From positions 62,001 through 126,000 of the forward strand of contig NZ_AOMT01000043.1 of the NCBI RefSeq assembly GCF_000696305.2: 64,000 nucleotides of DNA, in the 5' to 3' direction. The translations under genes were made by a program, and so were the position numbers. Below, piece after piece: positions 18,791-26,181 of the stretch. The stretch comes from Moraxella bovoculi 237 (lineage in GTDB: Bacteria; Pseudomonadota; Gammaproteobacteria; Pseudomonadales; Moraxellaceae). Position 1 is the first letter of the stretch, and every line of letters starts with the position of its first letter. The notes beneath the pieces were generated by a model that made no database searches, had not been told where the DNA came from, and saw only the letters and a list, made by a program, of their open reading frames with translations.

Positions 18791-18837
18791 GGTGGTTCGG
18801 TGTATCTTATGACCACTGAACCATCAATTTGATACAC
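18791..18837. repeat. nested palindromic element
   Basis: GGTGGTTCGGTG (18791-18802) pairs imperfectly with CACTGAACCATC (18814-18825). A second perfect pair, GTGTATC (18800-18806) and GATACAC (18831-18837), overlaps it. The two pairings are mutually exclusive. It begins a repeat-rich, gene-free stretch that runs to about 19080. Confidence 0.5.
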
Positions 18838-18843
18838 GCTTGT

Positions 18844-19077
18844 GGGGTCGAATTGCAATTCGCCCCTACGGATGAACGAATAACCCATGTATCGTTTTGT
18901 AAGTTCTTTTAGCATATTACCCATAGGGGCGAAACATTTTTCACCCCTACCTGATCGTAGTAAAATTTAGGTTCGATTGGTATAAAACTTAGCAAATTCA
19001 ATAAGTTGTGCCTTAAAAGACCTAAGTTTTGTCAGTGAAGCGAAAATCTGCGGACTGGGACGAATTGCAATTTACCC
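18844..19077. repeat. three copies of a REP-like palindrome around GCGAATTGCAATTCGC
   Basis: Copy 1 (18844-18869) is the near-perfect palindrome GGGGTCGAATTGCAATTCGC followed by CCCTAC. Copy 2 (18924-18949) keeps the ends TAGGGGCGAA and TTCACCCCTA with a changed centre. Copy 3 (19057-19077) is degenerate, GGGACGAATTGCAATTTACC. No coding region is credible in this stretch. These look like small intergenic repeats or remnants of a mobile miniature element just upstream of the peptide cassette. Confidence 0.6.
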
Positions 19078-19088
19078 AATCATTGAAT

Positions 19089-19123
19089 AAAAATCCACTC
19101 AAAGATCTTGCGAGTGGATTTTT
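19089..19123 (+). terminator. orphan rho-independent terminator upstream of the peptide cassette
   Basis: AAAAATCCACTC (19089-19100), an 11-nt loop, GAGTGGATTTTT (19112-19123) and further T residues. No gene directly precedes it, so it may insulate the cassette from upstream transcription or be left from a lost gene. Confidence 0.85.
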
Positions 19124-19136
19124 TATCATTTTTTTC

Positions 19137-19164
19137 TTGACTTATTTTATAAAAATGTTATTGT
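19137..19164 (+). promoter_or_regulatory. candidate sigma-70 promoter of the peptide cassette
   Basis: TTGACT (19137-19142) and TATTGT (19159-19164) are spaced by 16 nt, directly after the orphan terminator and about 105 nt before the small ORF start. TGTATT (19163-19168) is a poorer alternative -10. Confidence 0.5.
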
Positions 19165-19170
19165 ATTACT

Positions 19171-19238
19171 ACCTTGTAAGAACAAGGTTGTGCGTGCATA
19201 CAGCCAACAGCGATTTTAAATGATTGGTTGGCTGTATG
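19171..19238 (+). promoter_or_regulatory. structured 5' leader with two perfect hairpins
   Basis: Hairpin 1 is ACCTTGT / ACAAGGT (19171-19177, 19182-19188) with the loop AAGA. Hairpin 2 is CATACAGCCAAC / GTTGGCTGTATG (19197-19208, 19227-19238), a 12-bp perfect stem with an 18-nt loop. No U-run follows hairpin 2, so neither is a plain terminator. They lie in the inferred transcript leader, 36 nt upstream of the small ORF, and may stabilise or regulate it. Confidence 0.6.
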
Positions 19239-19274
19239 ATAATTTTAGTTGTTCAGCTATTTAAGGAGTAAATT

Positions 19275-19440
19275 ATGGACACTTTAAATCTTTCTCAAAT
19301 TCTTTCTGGTCTACAAAATCAAGATTTTTGTGATGCACAAAAAAAATTGTGCCATTATGAAAAATGATGAAAACGGTGCATTGTCCGCTCCGATGAGAAT
19401 GATTGCGTACGATAACAAACGCACAAAAACACAGTCGTAA
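19275..19440 (+). CDS. putative modified-peptide (RiPP-like) precursor, split by an A8 tract
   Basis: ATG 19275 follows a strong ribosome site (AAGGAG, 19263-19268). As written, the frame encodes 30 residues starting MDTLNLSQILSGLQNQDF and stops at TGA 19365-19367. The frame crosses eight A residues (19339-19346). With one A fewer it continues without a stop to TAA 19438-19440, giving 54 residues whose tail has GALSAPMRMIAYDNK. The leader-like start, small size, following terminator and neighbouring HExxH enzyme fit a ribosomally made precursor peptide. Not recognised as a known family. Alternatives: a real 30-residue peptide, slippage expression, phase variation or a sequencing error. Confidence 0.5.
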
Positions 19441-19444
19441 TTCA

Positions 19445-19477
19445 AAAAAGCATACACTATCATGGTGTATGCTTTTT
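19445..19477 (+). terminator. terminator between the precursor ORF and the HExxH gene
   Basis: AAAAAGCATACAC, loop TATCATG, GTGTATGCTTTTT: a 13-bp perfect stem with U5, 4 nt after the end of the longer precursor frame. Partial read-through here would give much precursor RNA and little enzyme RNA, as is usual in peptide-modification operons. Confidence 0.88.
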
Positions 19478-19514
19478 ATCTATTTTTCAAGAAAATATTT
19501 CAAGGAGCGATATT

Positions 19515-20366
19515 GTGTTTTATTTGATTGGTGTTCAAGAGATGGCAAAGACATTAGCCTTGTTATCCAGTAGGGATAACTCCAATCTACCAAAAGATTT
19601 TAAGGAATTGGAAATAAATTTCCATAAGTTTTTGAGTCAATATCAACCCAAAGTTACAAGAAGTGATAAGTTGGGCGTAAATATTGTTGATGATAAAGAT
19701 TGGGAATCGTCATTAACTAATCTGTTTGCTACCGACTCTTTCTTAAACGACAAAAATCAATCATGTGTGATTGGCGAGGGCTTAAATGACAATGATAGGG
19801 AAGTAAGGGTTCAAAAACTACAAAGTGCATTGAATGAGCTGTCAAAAGTTAATTCTGAGCTTTATTTGATGTTGCAGTTAATTATTGATTCTATTTTCTT
19901 AAGGTATGCAAATGATTCTGGCGGTGGTTCAACTTCAAATGCGATTGGCGTAGTCTGGATAAATAACCGTGATTCTTGGGCAATTACCGATCTAATGGAA
20001 TTGCTTGTTCATGAATTAACGCATAACGCATTATTTATAGATGAACTTAGATTTTTACACTTCCATGACTACCATAAGTTATTACAACCAGAAAATTTTG
20101 CTCAATCGGCTATTTTGCACACAAAAAGACCATTAGATAAAGTACTTCACAGCATTGTGGTTGCCGCAGAAGTTTTGCAATTTCGAAAAAATTGTCTAGG
20201 AGAGCCAAAAACCCCTATGGTACACCCAGATTCTAGCACTATGATAAAACAAGCGTTAGATGCCTATCGGTCCATTACAGGTATGTCAAATTATAAGGAA
20301 TTGGTAACGGAGAGAGGTCGCTGGATTTTGGATCAATCGCAAGCAATAATAAAAGAACTGACTTAG
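19515..20366 (+). CDS. HExxH-type putative peptide-modifying enzyme (aKG-HExxH / TIGR04267-like)
   Basis: A protein of 283 residues starting at GTG 19515, with AAGGAG 7 nt upstream. The N-terminal half is mostly helical and has no recognised motif. The C-terminal half has H166-E167-x-x-H170 (LLVHELTHNALF), then RP at 205-206 and H212 (RPLDKVLHSIVVAAEV). This RP...H pattern after HExxH recalls the HEXXH putative peptide-modification family, some members of which are described as iron/2-oxoglutarate peptide beta-hydroxylases. H166, H170 and H212 would be the metal ligands. It sits between a precursor-like ORF and an ABC exporter. A zinc protease is the main alternative. AT-rich compared with flanking genes. 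Confidence 0.72.
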   Translation: MFYLIGVQEMAKTLALLSSRDNSNLPKDFKELEINFHKFLSQYQPKVTRSDKLGVNIVDDKDWESSLTNLFATDSFLNDKNQSCVIGEGLNDNDREVRVQKLQSALNELSKVNSELYLMLQLIIDSIFLRYANDSGGGSTSNAIGVVWINNRDSWAITDLMELLVHELTHNALFIDELRFLHFHDYHKLLQPENFAQSAILHTKRPLDKVLHSIVVAAEVLQFRKNCLGEPKTPMVHPDSSTMIKQALDAYRSITGMSNYKELVTERGRWILDQSQAIIKELT

Positions 20367-20452
20367 GAATAAGTCGTTATAATCGATCATTGGCTATGTA
20401 TTAACTGCTTATATTTTGATGAGCCACATACGATGAACGGAAGCATTGGTAA

Positions 20453-21787
20453 GTGGCTTTACTATTCTTTATCATGAAAATTATCACTCCATCATTATAT
20501 GCCTCATTTGCTTTTTTAATCATACAACAAGCAATCGTTGGTTTGTCTACATACTTCATTGCAAACCTTGCGATAGACATCGCTCAAAATAAGAATTTTT
20601 TGATAAACTTAAGCGGTTTTGTCATATCATTGGTTGTCGTGTATATTCCTGCTTATTTTGCAACCATTTACTTGGAAAATTCAAAATTTGAACTGCTTAA
20701 TAATTATGTAGAAAAATTTAATCATGTTTTTTCTGGTAAAACTTTTTTGCTAAACAATAAAGAGCTAAAAGAACAAAGCATGGTTTTTATCGCTCAAGAA
20801 AGTAAATCAGTCATAGATGATATGTTGGATTTTGCTTTTGATGGTGTGGCGTTAATCTTAAATTTAGTGATTAATATCTTAATTTTAGGTTTTTTTCTTG
20901 ACTATACTCTACTAATAGCCTACATCATTGGGTTTTTGTTGGTAGAATTTTTTATTTTTTCTTATCAACGCAAAATATCTAAAGCGTCAAAAATATCGCA
21001 AAAGTCCCGAGTATCTTTCATTGCCATTTTAAATAAAACTTGGGACAATATCGTCATTTTCAACAAGTACAATATGGGCATTTTAAATCATATTTATGGT
21101 AACAATTTCGCCCGCTCAAAAAAATATCATATTCTCAGCCAATCATTGAATCAATTGATTTCAAGCTTTGGCATGGTTTTGTTTATGCTGCCTGTACTGG
21201 GCTTGATTGTACACCTCTTTATTCAGCATCAAAATGATTATGTATTTTTAGCATTATTGGTGGCAACATTGCCAAGACAAATTCAGTTATTGCAAATGGG
21301 GCAAGCACTTGTCTTTCATCAAACCAATTTTTCTAGCATCAAAGCTAGATTTATCGGATTGCAACATTCCTTGCGCATACCAAGTATTGATATATTAAGC
21401 AGGATTAACTTTCAAGAGATTTTTATCAACAACATCCGACTAAGCGACTTTGATTTGGATGACTTGCCGAAAACAGGTAGGCTGACGATTAAAGGGCGTA
21501 ATGGAGTGGGTAAAAGTAGCTTTTTATTATATTTAAAAACATTGTTATCAAACAGGGCTTTTTATCTACCTGTCAGCCATGATTTATGTTTTCATCAGAA
21601 TAATAAAAAATCAACAGGGCAAAAATTATCATCGCAGTTAATGGAAATTAGAAACTACGCAAGCGATGTTGATGTGATTATTCTAGATGAATGGGATGCA
21701 AATTTAGATCAAGCAAACAAACATCATCTTGATGGGCTGATAAATGAATTGGCAACGGAGAGGTTGATCATAGAGGTGAGGCACTAA
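20453..21787 (+). CDS. ABC transporter, permease fused to a short ATPase domain (cyclic-peptide-exporter-like)
   Basis: A protein of 444 residues with about six transmembrane helices (residues 1-290) fused to a C-terminal ATPase. Walker A is GRNGVGKS (348-355), the signature is STGQKLS and Walker B runs into DEW (VIILDEWDANLD). STGQ plus DEW is typical of the PvdE/SyrD/YojI peptide and siderophore exporters. Only about 30 residues separate Walker A from the signature, far fewer than usual, and the chain ends at the H-loop-like IIEVRH. The start is GTG 20453 or ATG 20474; neither has a strong ribosome site. The likely role is export of the modified peptide (inference). AT-rich. Confidence 0.75.
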   Translation: MALLFFIMKIITPSLYASFAFLIIQQAIVGLSTYFIANLAIDIAQNKNFLINLSGFVISLVVVYIPAYFATIYLENSKFELLNNYVEKFNHVFSGKTFLLNNKELKEQSMVFIAQESKSVIDDMLDFAFDGVALILNLVINILILGFFLDYTLLIAYIIGFLLVEFFIFSYQRKISKASKISQKSRVSFIAILNKTWDNIVIFNKYNMGILNHIYGNNFARSKKYHILSQSLNQLISSFGMVLFMLPVLGLIVHLFIQHQNDYVFLALLVATLPRQIQLLQMGQALVFHQTNFSSIKARFIGLQHSLRIPSIDILSRINFQEIFINNIRLSDFDLDDLPKTGRLTIKGRNGVGKSSFLLYLKTLLSNRAFYLPVSHDLCFHQNNKKSTGQKLSSQLMEIRNYASDVDVIILDEWDANLDQANKHHLDGLINELATERLIIEVRH

Positions 21788-21913
21788 AAATTTCCAAAGT
21801 CCTTACAACTCTCAATAGATAAATATAACTCAATCTTTGTCATGCTTGGATTTGTGAAAGATGACCCATTCATTTTGACTAGCCATCAGCTTACAGGCTT
21901 AGGTTGGCAATAG
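21788..21913 (+). other. in-frame continuation after the exporter stop codon
   Basis: Directly after the TAA of the exporter gene the same frame stays open for 41 codons to TAG 21911-21913, including MLGFVKDDPFILTSHQL. It may be a remnant of a longer ABC C-terminus or of a lost gene, or chance. No ribosome site is seen for ATG 21842. The rest of the gap to parC contains the hairpin at 21897-21925 and no gene. Confidence 0.3.
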
Positions 21914-21925
21914 TGCAGCCTAAGC
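21897..21925. other. inverted repeat between the exporter gene and parC
   Basis: GCTTAGGTTG (21897-21906) and CAGCCTAAGC (21916-21925) form a 10-bp stem with one G-U pair and a 9-nt loop. Neither side has a U-run. It may be a 3'-end structure for the convergent transcripts, or the edge of the acquired segment. Confidence 0.4.
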
Positions 21926-21999
21926 ATTGATGATATAAACTTATTGAAGTTGTTGGCTTTCGCTTTACGAAGCAGCAACCTACGACTTGGCAATCGGAC

Positions 22000-24243
22000 T
22001 TAGCTCTCCACCTCAACCCTTTGCATATCCACCACATTCCAATAACCCTTCGGCAGCCTTGTACCACGAGTGGCTCGCTTGCCCATGTAGGTGGCGATGT
22101 CGGCAGGTTTAAGAGTGAGTGTGCGTTTGCCCGCACTGATGGCTAAGCTGTCAGACGCTGTAAGGCTGACTAGACTAATCAGTGTTTCGCCGTCTTTATC
22201 TTTTAGGCTGATGATTTTATTGCCTTTGCCTTTGTTCAGGCTTGGCAGATCAGACAATTCAAACACCAATAAATACCCTGCATCTGTCAAGGCAGCGACT
22301 AAAGTATCGTCACTGCCAACCGTATCAACAGGCAAAAACGCAGAATCGTTGAGATTGATGATGGCTTTACCCGCTTTTTGATTGGTCTCAAAGTTGGCAT
22401 ATTGACCCACGAAGCCATAACCAGAAGAGCTTGCCAGCAGTACTTTACCATCCTTATCGCCGAATAAGACCTGCTCTATTTTTGCGCCTGCGGGCGGGTT
22501 TAGCATGCTGGTAATCGGTTCGCCTTGTCCGCGAGCAGATGGTAGGTTGATGGGGTCTAAGGCATAGCTTCGACCTCTGTTGTCCAGTAGGATCAGCTTG
22601 TCGTTGGATTTGCCTTGAGCATGTGCCAAGTATTCATCGCCCGATCGGTAATTGAGTGCGGCAGCATCCACGTCATGACCTTTTGCCATGCGGATCCAGC
22701 CCGCCTTTGATAGCACGACAGTTACCGCTTCACTAGGTACCAAATCCGATGCTTTGATGGCGGCGGCTTCATCACGCACGACCACAGGTGACATGCGTTC
22801 ATCGCCATGAGCTTTCATGTCGGTGGTCAGCTCATCGATCAGCAGGGCGGTTAGGCTGTCAGTATTGGCAAGGCGTTCAGCGATGGTGGCGCGTTCAGCT
22901 TCTAGCGCATCTCGTTCGGCATTTAATTCGATTTCTTCAAGTTTTGCCAATTGGCGTAACTTGATGTCAAGAATGGCATCGGCTTGAGTGTCCGTCAGCC
23001 CAAATCGGCTCATCAGCTCAAGTTTGGGATCGTCTTCATTTCTGATGATGGCGATGACTTCATCGATATTTAGGTAGGCAACGAGCAAACCTGCCAAAAT
23101 GTGCAAGCGTTTATCGATCTTGTCCAGACGATGCTGCAAACGGCGAATGACCACGCCGCGGCGACTGTCTAGCCACTCTGACAAGATTTCTTTTAGGTTT
23201 TTGACCTGTGGTTTTCCATTCATGCCAATCATGTTCATGTTCACGCGATATGACGTCTCAAGGTCGGTCATGGCGAACAAATGATTCATGATTTTATCAA
23301 GGTCTAATTTGCCTTTTTTGAATTCTAGTACGATGCGACAGGCGTTCTCATGGTCGGATTCATCGTTGATGTCGTTAAGCCAAGGCAGTTTTTTGTCAAG
23401 CATGAGCTTGGCGATCTGCTCGATGACTTTATTGCCAGATACTTGATAGGGCAGTGCATCGATGATGACGGTGTTTTTGTCATTTTTATCCAGATGATAG
23501 GTGGCGCGCATCTTGTAGCTGCCGCGACCAGTCTCGTACATGTTGATGAGTTCATCTTGAGGGGTGATGATCTCAGCCTTGGTGGGTAGGTCTGGCGCAG
23601 GCAAGGCCTTGCATAGCTCGCGTACGGACATGGCTGGGTTTTTGAGTAGCTTGATGCACGCTTTGACCGTCTCGATGAGGTTGTGCGGTGGGATGTCGGT
23701 CGCCATACCAACCGCGATGCCTGTGGTGCCATTTAGCAGGATGTTCGGCAGACGTGCGGGCAGGGTGGCAGGTTCTTTTAATGAGCCATCGAAGTTATCC
23801 ACCCAGTCCACAGTGCCTTGTTCAAGCTCGGCAAGCAGTGTATTGGCATAATTGCTCATCTTGGCTTCGGTGTATCGCATCGCGGCGAAGGATTTTGGGT
23901 CATCAGGCGAGCCCCAGTTGCCCTGACCAAAGATAAGCGGATAGCGATAGCTAAAAGGCTGCGCCATCAGTACCATCGCCTCATAACAGGCAGAATCGCC
24001 ATGCGGGTGATATTTACCCAGTACATCACCTACGGTACGGGCGGATTTTTTGGGTTTGGCGGAGTGCTTAAGACCAAGCTCGCTCATGGCGTAGACGATG
24101 CGGCGCTGAACCGGCTTTAGACCGTCTGCGATGTGTGGCAGGGCTCGATCCATGATGACGTACATGGCATAATTAAGATATGCTGATTCGGTAAATTCAG
24201 CGATCGAGCGGGTGTCAAAAGAAGACTGTGGGTTATCTGTCAT
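22000..24243 (-). CDS. parC: DNA topoisomerase IV subunit A ParC
   Basis: Type IIA topoisomerase subunit of 747 residues that decatenates daughter chromosomes with ParE. The catalytic Tyr124 is in [11 protein letters not shown]. The quinolone-resistance region reads [15 protein letters not shown] with Ser84 and Glu88, the wild-type residues at the two positions most often changed in resistance. The C-terminal about 250 residues are beta-propeller blades of ParC length, shorter than GyrA. It stands alone; parE is not adjacent. It converges with the peptide cassette. Confidence 0.96.
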   Translation of the reverse strand: MTDNPQSSFDTRSIAEFTESAYLNYAMYVIMDRALPHIADGLKPVQRRIVYAMSELGLKHSAKPKKSARTVGDVLGKYHPHGDSACYEAMVLMAQPFSYRYPLIFGQGNWGSPDDPKSFAAMRYTEAKMSNYANTLLAELEQGTVDWVDNFDGSLKEPATLPARLPNILLNGTTGIAVGMATDIPPHNLIETVKACIKLLKNPAMSVRELCKALPAPDLPTKAEIITPQDELINMYETGRGSYKMRATYHLDKNDKNTVIIDALPYQVSGNKVIEQIAKLMLDKKLPWLNDINDESDHENACRIVLEFKKGKLDLDKIMNHLFAMTDLETSYRVNMNMIGMNGKPQVKNLKEILSEWLDSRRGVVIRRLQHRLDKIDKRLHILAGLLVAYLNIDEVIAIIRNEDDPKLELMSRFGLTDTQADAILDIKLRQLAKLEEIELNAERDALEAERATIAERLANTDSLTALLIDELTTDMKAHGDERMSPVVVRDEAAAIKASDLVPSEAVTVVLSKAGWIRMAKGHDVDAAALNYRSGDEYLAHAQGKSNDKLILLDNRGRSYALDPINLPSARGQGEPITSMLNPPAGAKIEQVLFGDKDGKVLLASSSGYGFVGQYANFETNQKAGKAIINLNDSAFLPVDTVGSDDTLVAALTDAGYLLVFELSDLPSLNKGKGNKIISLKDKDGETLISLVSLTASDSLAISAGKRTLTLKPADIATYMGKRATRGTRLPKGYWNVVDMQRVEVES

Positions 24244-24336
24244 AATAAAATAGCGGTCATCAAACTTTAAATAACCGCCATTTTACCAAACTTTATCGCA
24301 ATTTGCTGTAGTTGAACATGAAACTTTTAGATTTGA

Positions 24337-25017
24337 TCAACAGATGCCATCAAGCCCGCGCCATTTATCCTGACGGTGCGCGCTTTCCCAGAACAGCCAT
24401 TCCAACTTGGCGGCATAAGTATAAGCTTCGCGCATTCTATCTAGCGTATCTTGATCGGCACGCTTGGCAACTTTATCCACGACGTCGATGACTTTTTGGA
24501 CGGCGGTGTGAAACTCTTCGCCAGCATAGGTGTCGATCCATGCTTGGTAAGGGTTGTTCGGGACGGACTTATCATAGATGTCTTGACCGACTTTGGCATA
24601 AATCCAAAAGCACGGCAGCAGACTTGCCAATACCACAGGGTAGCTGTCAACATAGGCGCTGGCCAGCAGATAAGAGGTGTAATGATGGCATGCTAGGGTT
24701 AGCGGTGTCTCCATGAAGTCAGCTTGGCTGATGCCAAACTCTTGCATAAATCCATCATGCAGCGAGCGCTCCACGACAATGGCAACTTTGGCGGCTTCGG
24801 TAAATAAAATCACGTCGTCAGCATCATATGCCTTAGCAGCGCAGATCGCCAAGGCACGCCCATAGGCCAGCAGATAATGCGCATCTTGGATGACATAATG
24901 GGTAAAGGCGTCTTTGGACAGCGTGCCTGCTGCTAGCTCTTGATTAAATGGTAGGTTTAAGGTGGCTTCGTAGAGTTTTTGATTTTCTTGCCACAGAATC
25001 TGACTAAACTTGCTCAT
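24337..25017 (-). CDS. tenA: TenA-family thiaminase II / aminopyrimidine aminohydrolase
   Basis: About 226 residues, all-helical TenA fold, which hydrolyses aminopyrimidine breakdown products of thiamine for salvage. The active-site Cys136 is in LLPCFWIYAKVG, a Glu is in AKLEWLFWESA, and a pyrimidine-binding Asp45 is in VIQDAHYL. ATG 25017 is 6 nt from AAGGA; ATG 25020 is also possible. The thiamine role is family knowledge; no TPP riboswitch was seen upstream, and the gene follows the dehydratase gene by 60 nt in the same direction. Confidence 0.9.
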   Translation of the reverse strand: MSKFSQILWQENQKLYEATLNLPFNQELAAGTLSKDAFTHYVIQDAHYLLAYGRALAICAAKAYDADDVILFTEAAKVAIVVERSLHDGFMQEFGISQADFMETPLTLACHHYTSYLLASAYVDSYPVVLASLLPCFWIYAKVGQDIYDKSVPNNPYQAWIDTYAGEEFHTAVQKVIDVVDKVAKRADQDTLDRMREAYTYAAKLEWLFWESAHRQDKWRGLDGIC

Positions 25018-25077
25018 CATCAATCCTTAATTCACTGTTAATCGGGTAACAAGCCAAGACAACTTGGCTTGGGGGGG

Positions 25078-25368
25078 TTAATTTTGGGCTTCAAAAGCGG
25101 CCTCTAGGCGCTTGGCAAGCTGCACATCACGGTGACGTACCGCGCCGCGTTCTATCTTACCGATGCGAACATTGACGGTCGTATAATGGCTCTGCCATTC
25201 TGGATAATGCTCAAGCTCTTGGGCATAGAATGATGCCTTAACCAAAAATGCCACCACAGACCCAAAGTCATTAAATTCGTAAGTGCGCACTAGGCTGCTG
25301 CCATCCTGCTGCCAAGCCGGTAGGCCGTCTAATTGCAGGGCGGTTTGTTCAGGAGTAAGACTGCTCAT
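25078..25368 (-). CDS. pterin-4a-carbinolamine dehydratase-like protein (second copy)
   Basis: Small PCD-family protein of 96 residues. The family motif E-x-x-H-[HYN]-P is ELEHYP, within FYAQELEHYPEW. The last third (NVRIGKIERGAVRHRD) departs from the usual THDxGGLT-x-xD pattern. Another PCD (33915-34265) lies beside phhA and fits phenylalanine hydroxylation better, so this copy may have a different role, for example a DCoH-like or pterin-recycling function. It precedes tenA, possibly in one transcript. The 25369-25540 gap shows nothing notable. Confidence 0.8.
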   Translation of the reverse strand: MSSLTPEQTALQLDGLPAWQQDGSSLVRTYEFNDFGSVVAFLVKASFYAQELEHYPEWQSHYTTVNVRIGKIERGAVRHRDVQLAKRLEAAFEAQN

Positions 25369-25540
25369 GGTTGTCCTTTTGATATCAAAATATTGGCTAG
25401 TTTAGCATATCTATTATTAAATACTAGCGATTTTTATGTGATAATTTTTGTCATGGCATTGTGCTTGTTGTACTGTCTTTTATGATAACCATCTTGGGTA
25501 GGTTGTGCGTTTAATTATTAGTGGATGCCAAAGCATGGGT

Positions 25541-26179
25541 CTAGCCTAGCTGATGCTTGAGATGGCAAAATAACATCGCCGTCATCAACGCATCATTCAT
25601 CGAGTCATGCGCCGGTAATATGGGGACGTCATAAGCGCCTAATAGCTCGCTTAGATGGCGCTTGTCGATGGGGATGTCGCTGTTTTTGTTAGTTTTTTGG
25701 CGTAGCTTGACATCAAGTGTGGATACATCGATAAGCGTGTTAGGTAGCTTAGTGCCGATTTTTGGTTTGATGAGTGTATTTAAGAATGCAATGTCCATAC
25801 TCACATAGAACCCAACCACAGGGCGCGAACCGATGAATGGCAGCAGCTGATCTAGCATGTCGCTATAGCTTGTGCCATTCTCAAGGTCCATGGGGCGTAG
25901 TCCGTGAATGACGATGCTGTCCGTATCAGGCATGATGGGTGGGCGGCATACGATAGACAGGGGGTTTGCGGTGTCGATGATGTAGCCCGTGGCGTCTTTT
26001 GTGATCTTGACCGCGCCTATGCTTAGAATGTGGTCGGTCTTGGGATCTAGCCCTGTTAATTCTAAATCAAGGCACGCCCATTCATCAGGAGGTGCCGGCT
26101 CGAATAGGTAGCTGTACTTGGCGTCGGTGAGCTTGGCTTGCTGGTTCTTATTAAAAAGATCTTTTATAAAATCAAACAT
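25541..26179 (-). CDS. 3'-5' exonuclease, DnaQ/epsilon-like (DEDDh)
   Basis: Exonuclease-fold protein of about 212 residues. Exo I is DLELTG, Exo II is VGFYVSMDIAFL and Exo III is PAHDSMNDALMTA, the DEDDh pattern of DNA polymerase III epsilon and relatives. It lacks the polymerase-binding tail of true DnaQ. The start overlaps the stop of the upstream DUF294 gene (TGATGATG), so the two are translationally coupled. This exonuclease-DUF294 pairing recurs in gammaproteobacteria. The substrate is unknown. Confidence 0.87.
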   Translation of the reverse strand: MFDFIKDLFNKNQQAKLTDAKYSYLFEPAPPDEWACLDLELTGLDPKTDHILSIGAVKITKDATGYIIDTANPLSIVCRPPIMPDTDSIVIHGLRPMDLENGTSYSDMLDQLLPFIGSRPVVGFYVSMDIAFLNTLIKPKIGTKLPNTLIDVSTLDVKLRQKTNKNSDIPIDKRHLSELLGAYDVPILPAHDSMNDALMTAMLFCHLKHQLG

Positions 26180-26181
26180 CA

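Noticed and set aside
19029-19223. Plus-strand frame of 64 codons upstream of the peptide cassette
   Set aside because: It crosses a terminator, the candidate promoter and a leader hairpin, and has no ribosome site.
24244-25540. Possible TPP riboswitch for tenA
   Set aside because: The conserved CUGAGA and ACCUGAUC-type boxes are not found upstream of tenA or of the preceding gene.
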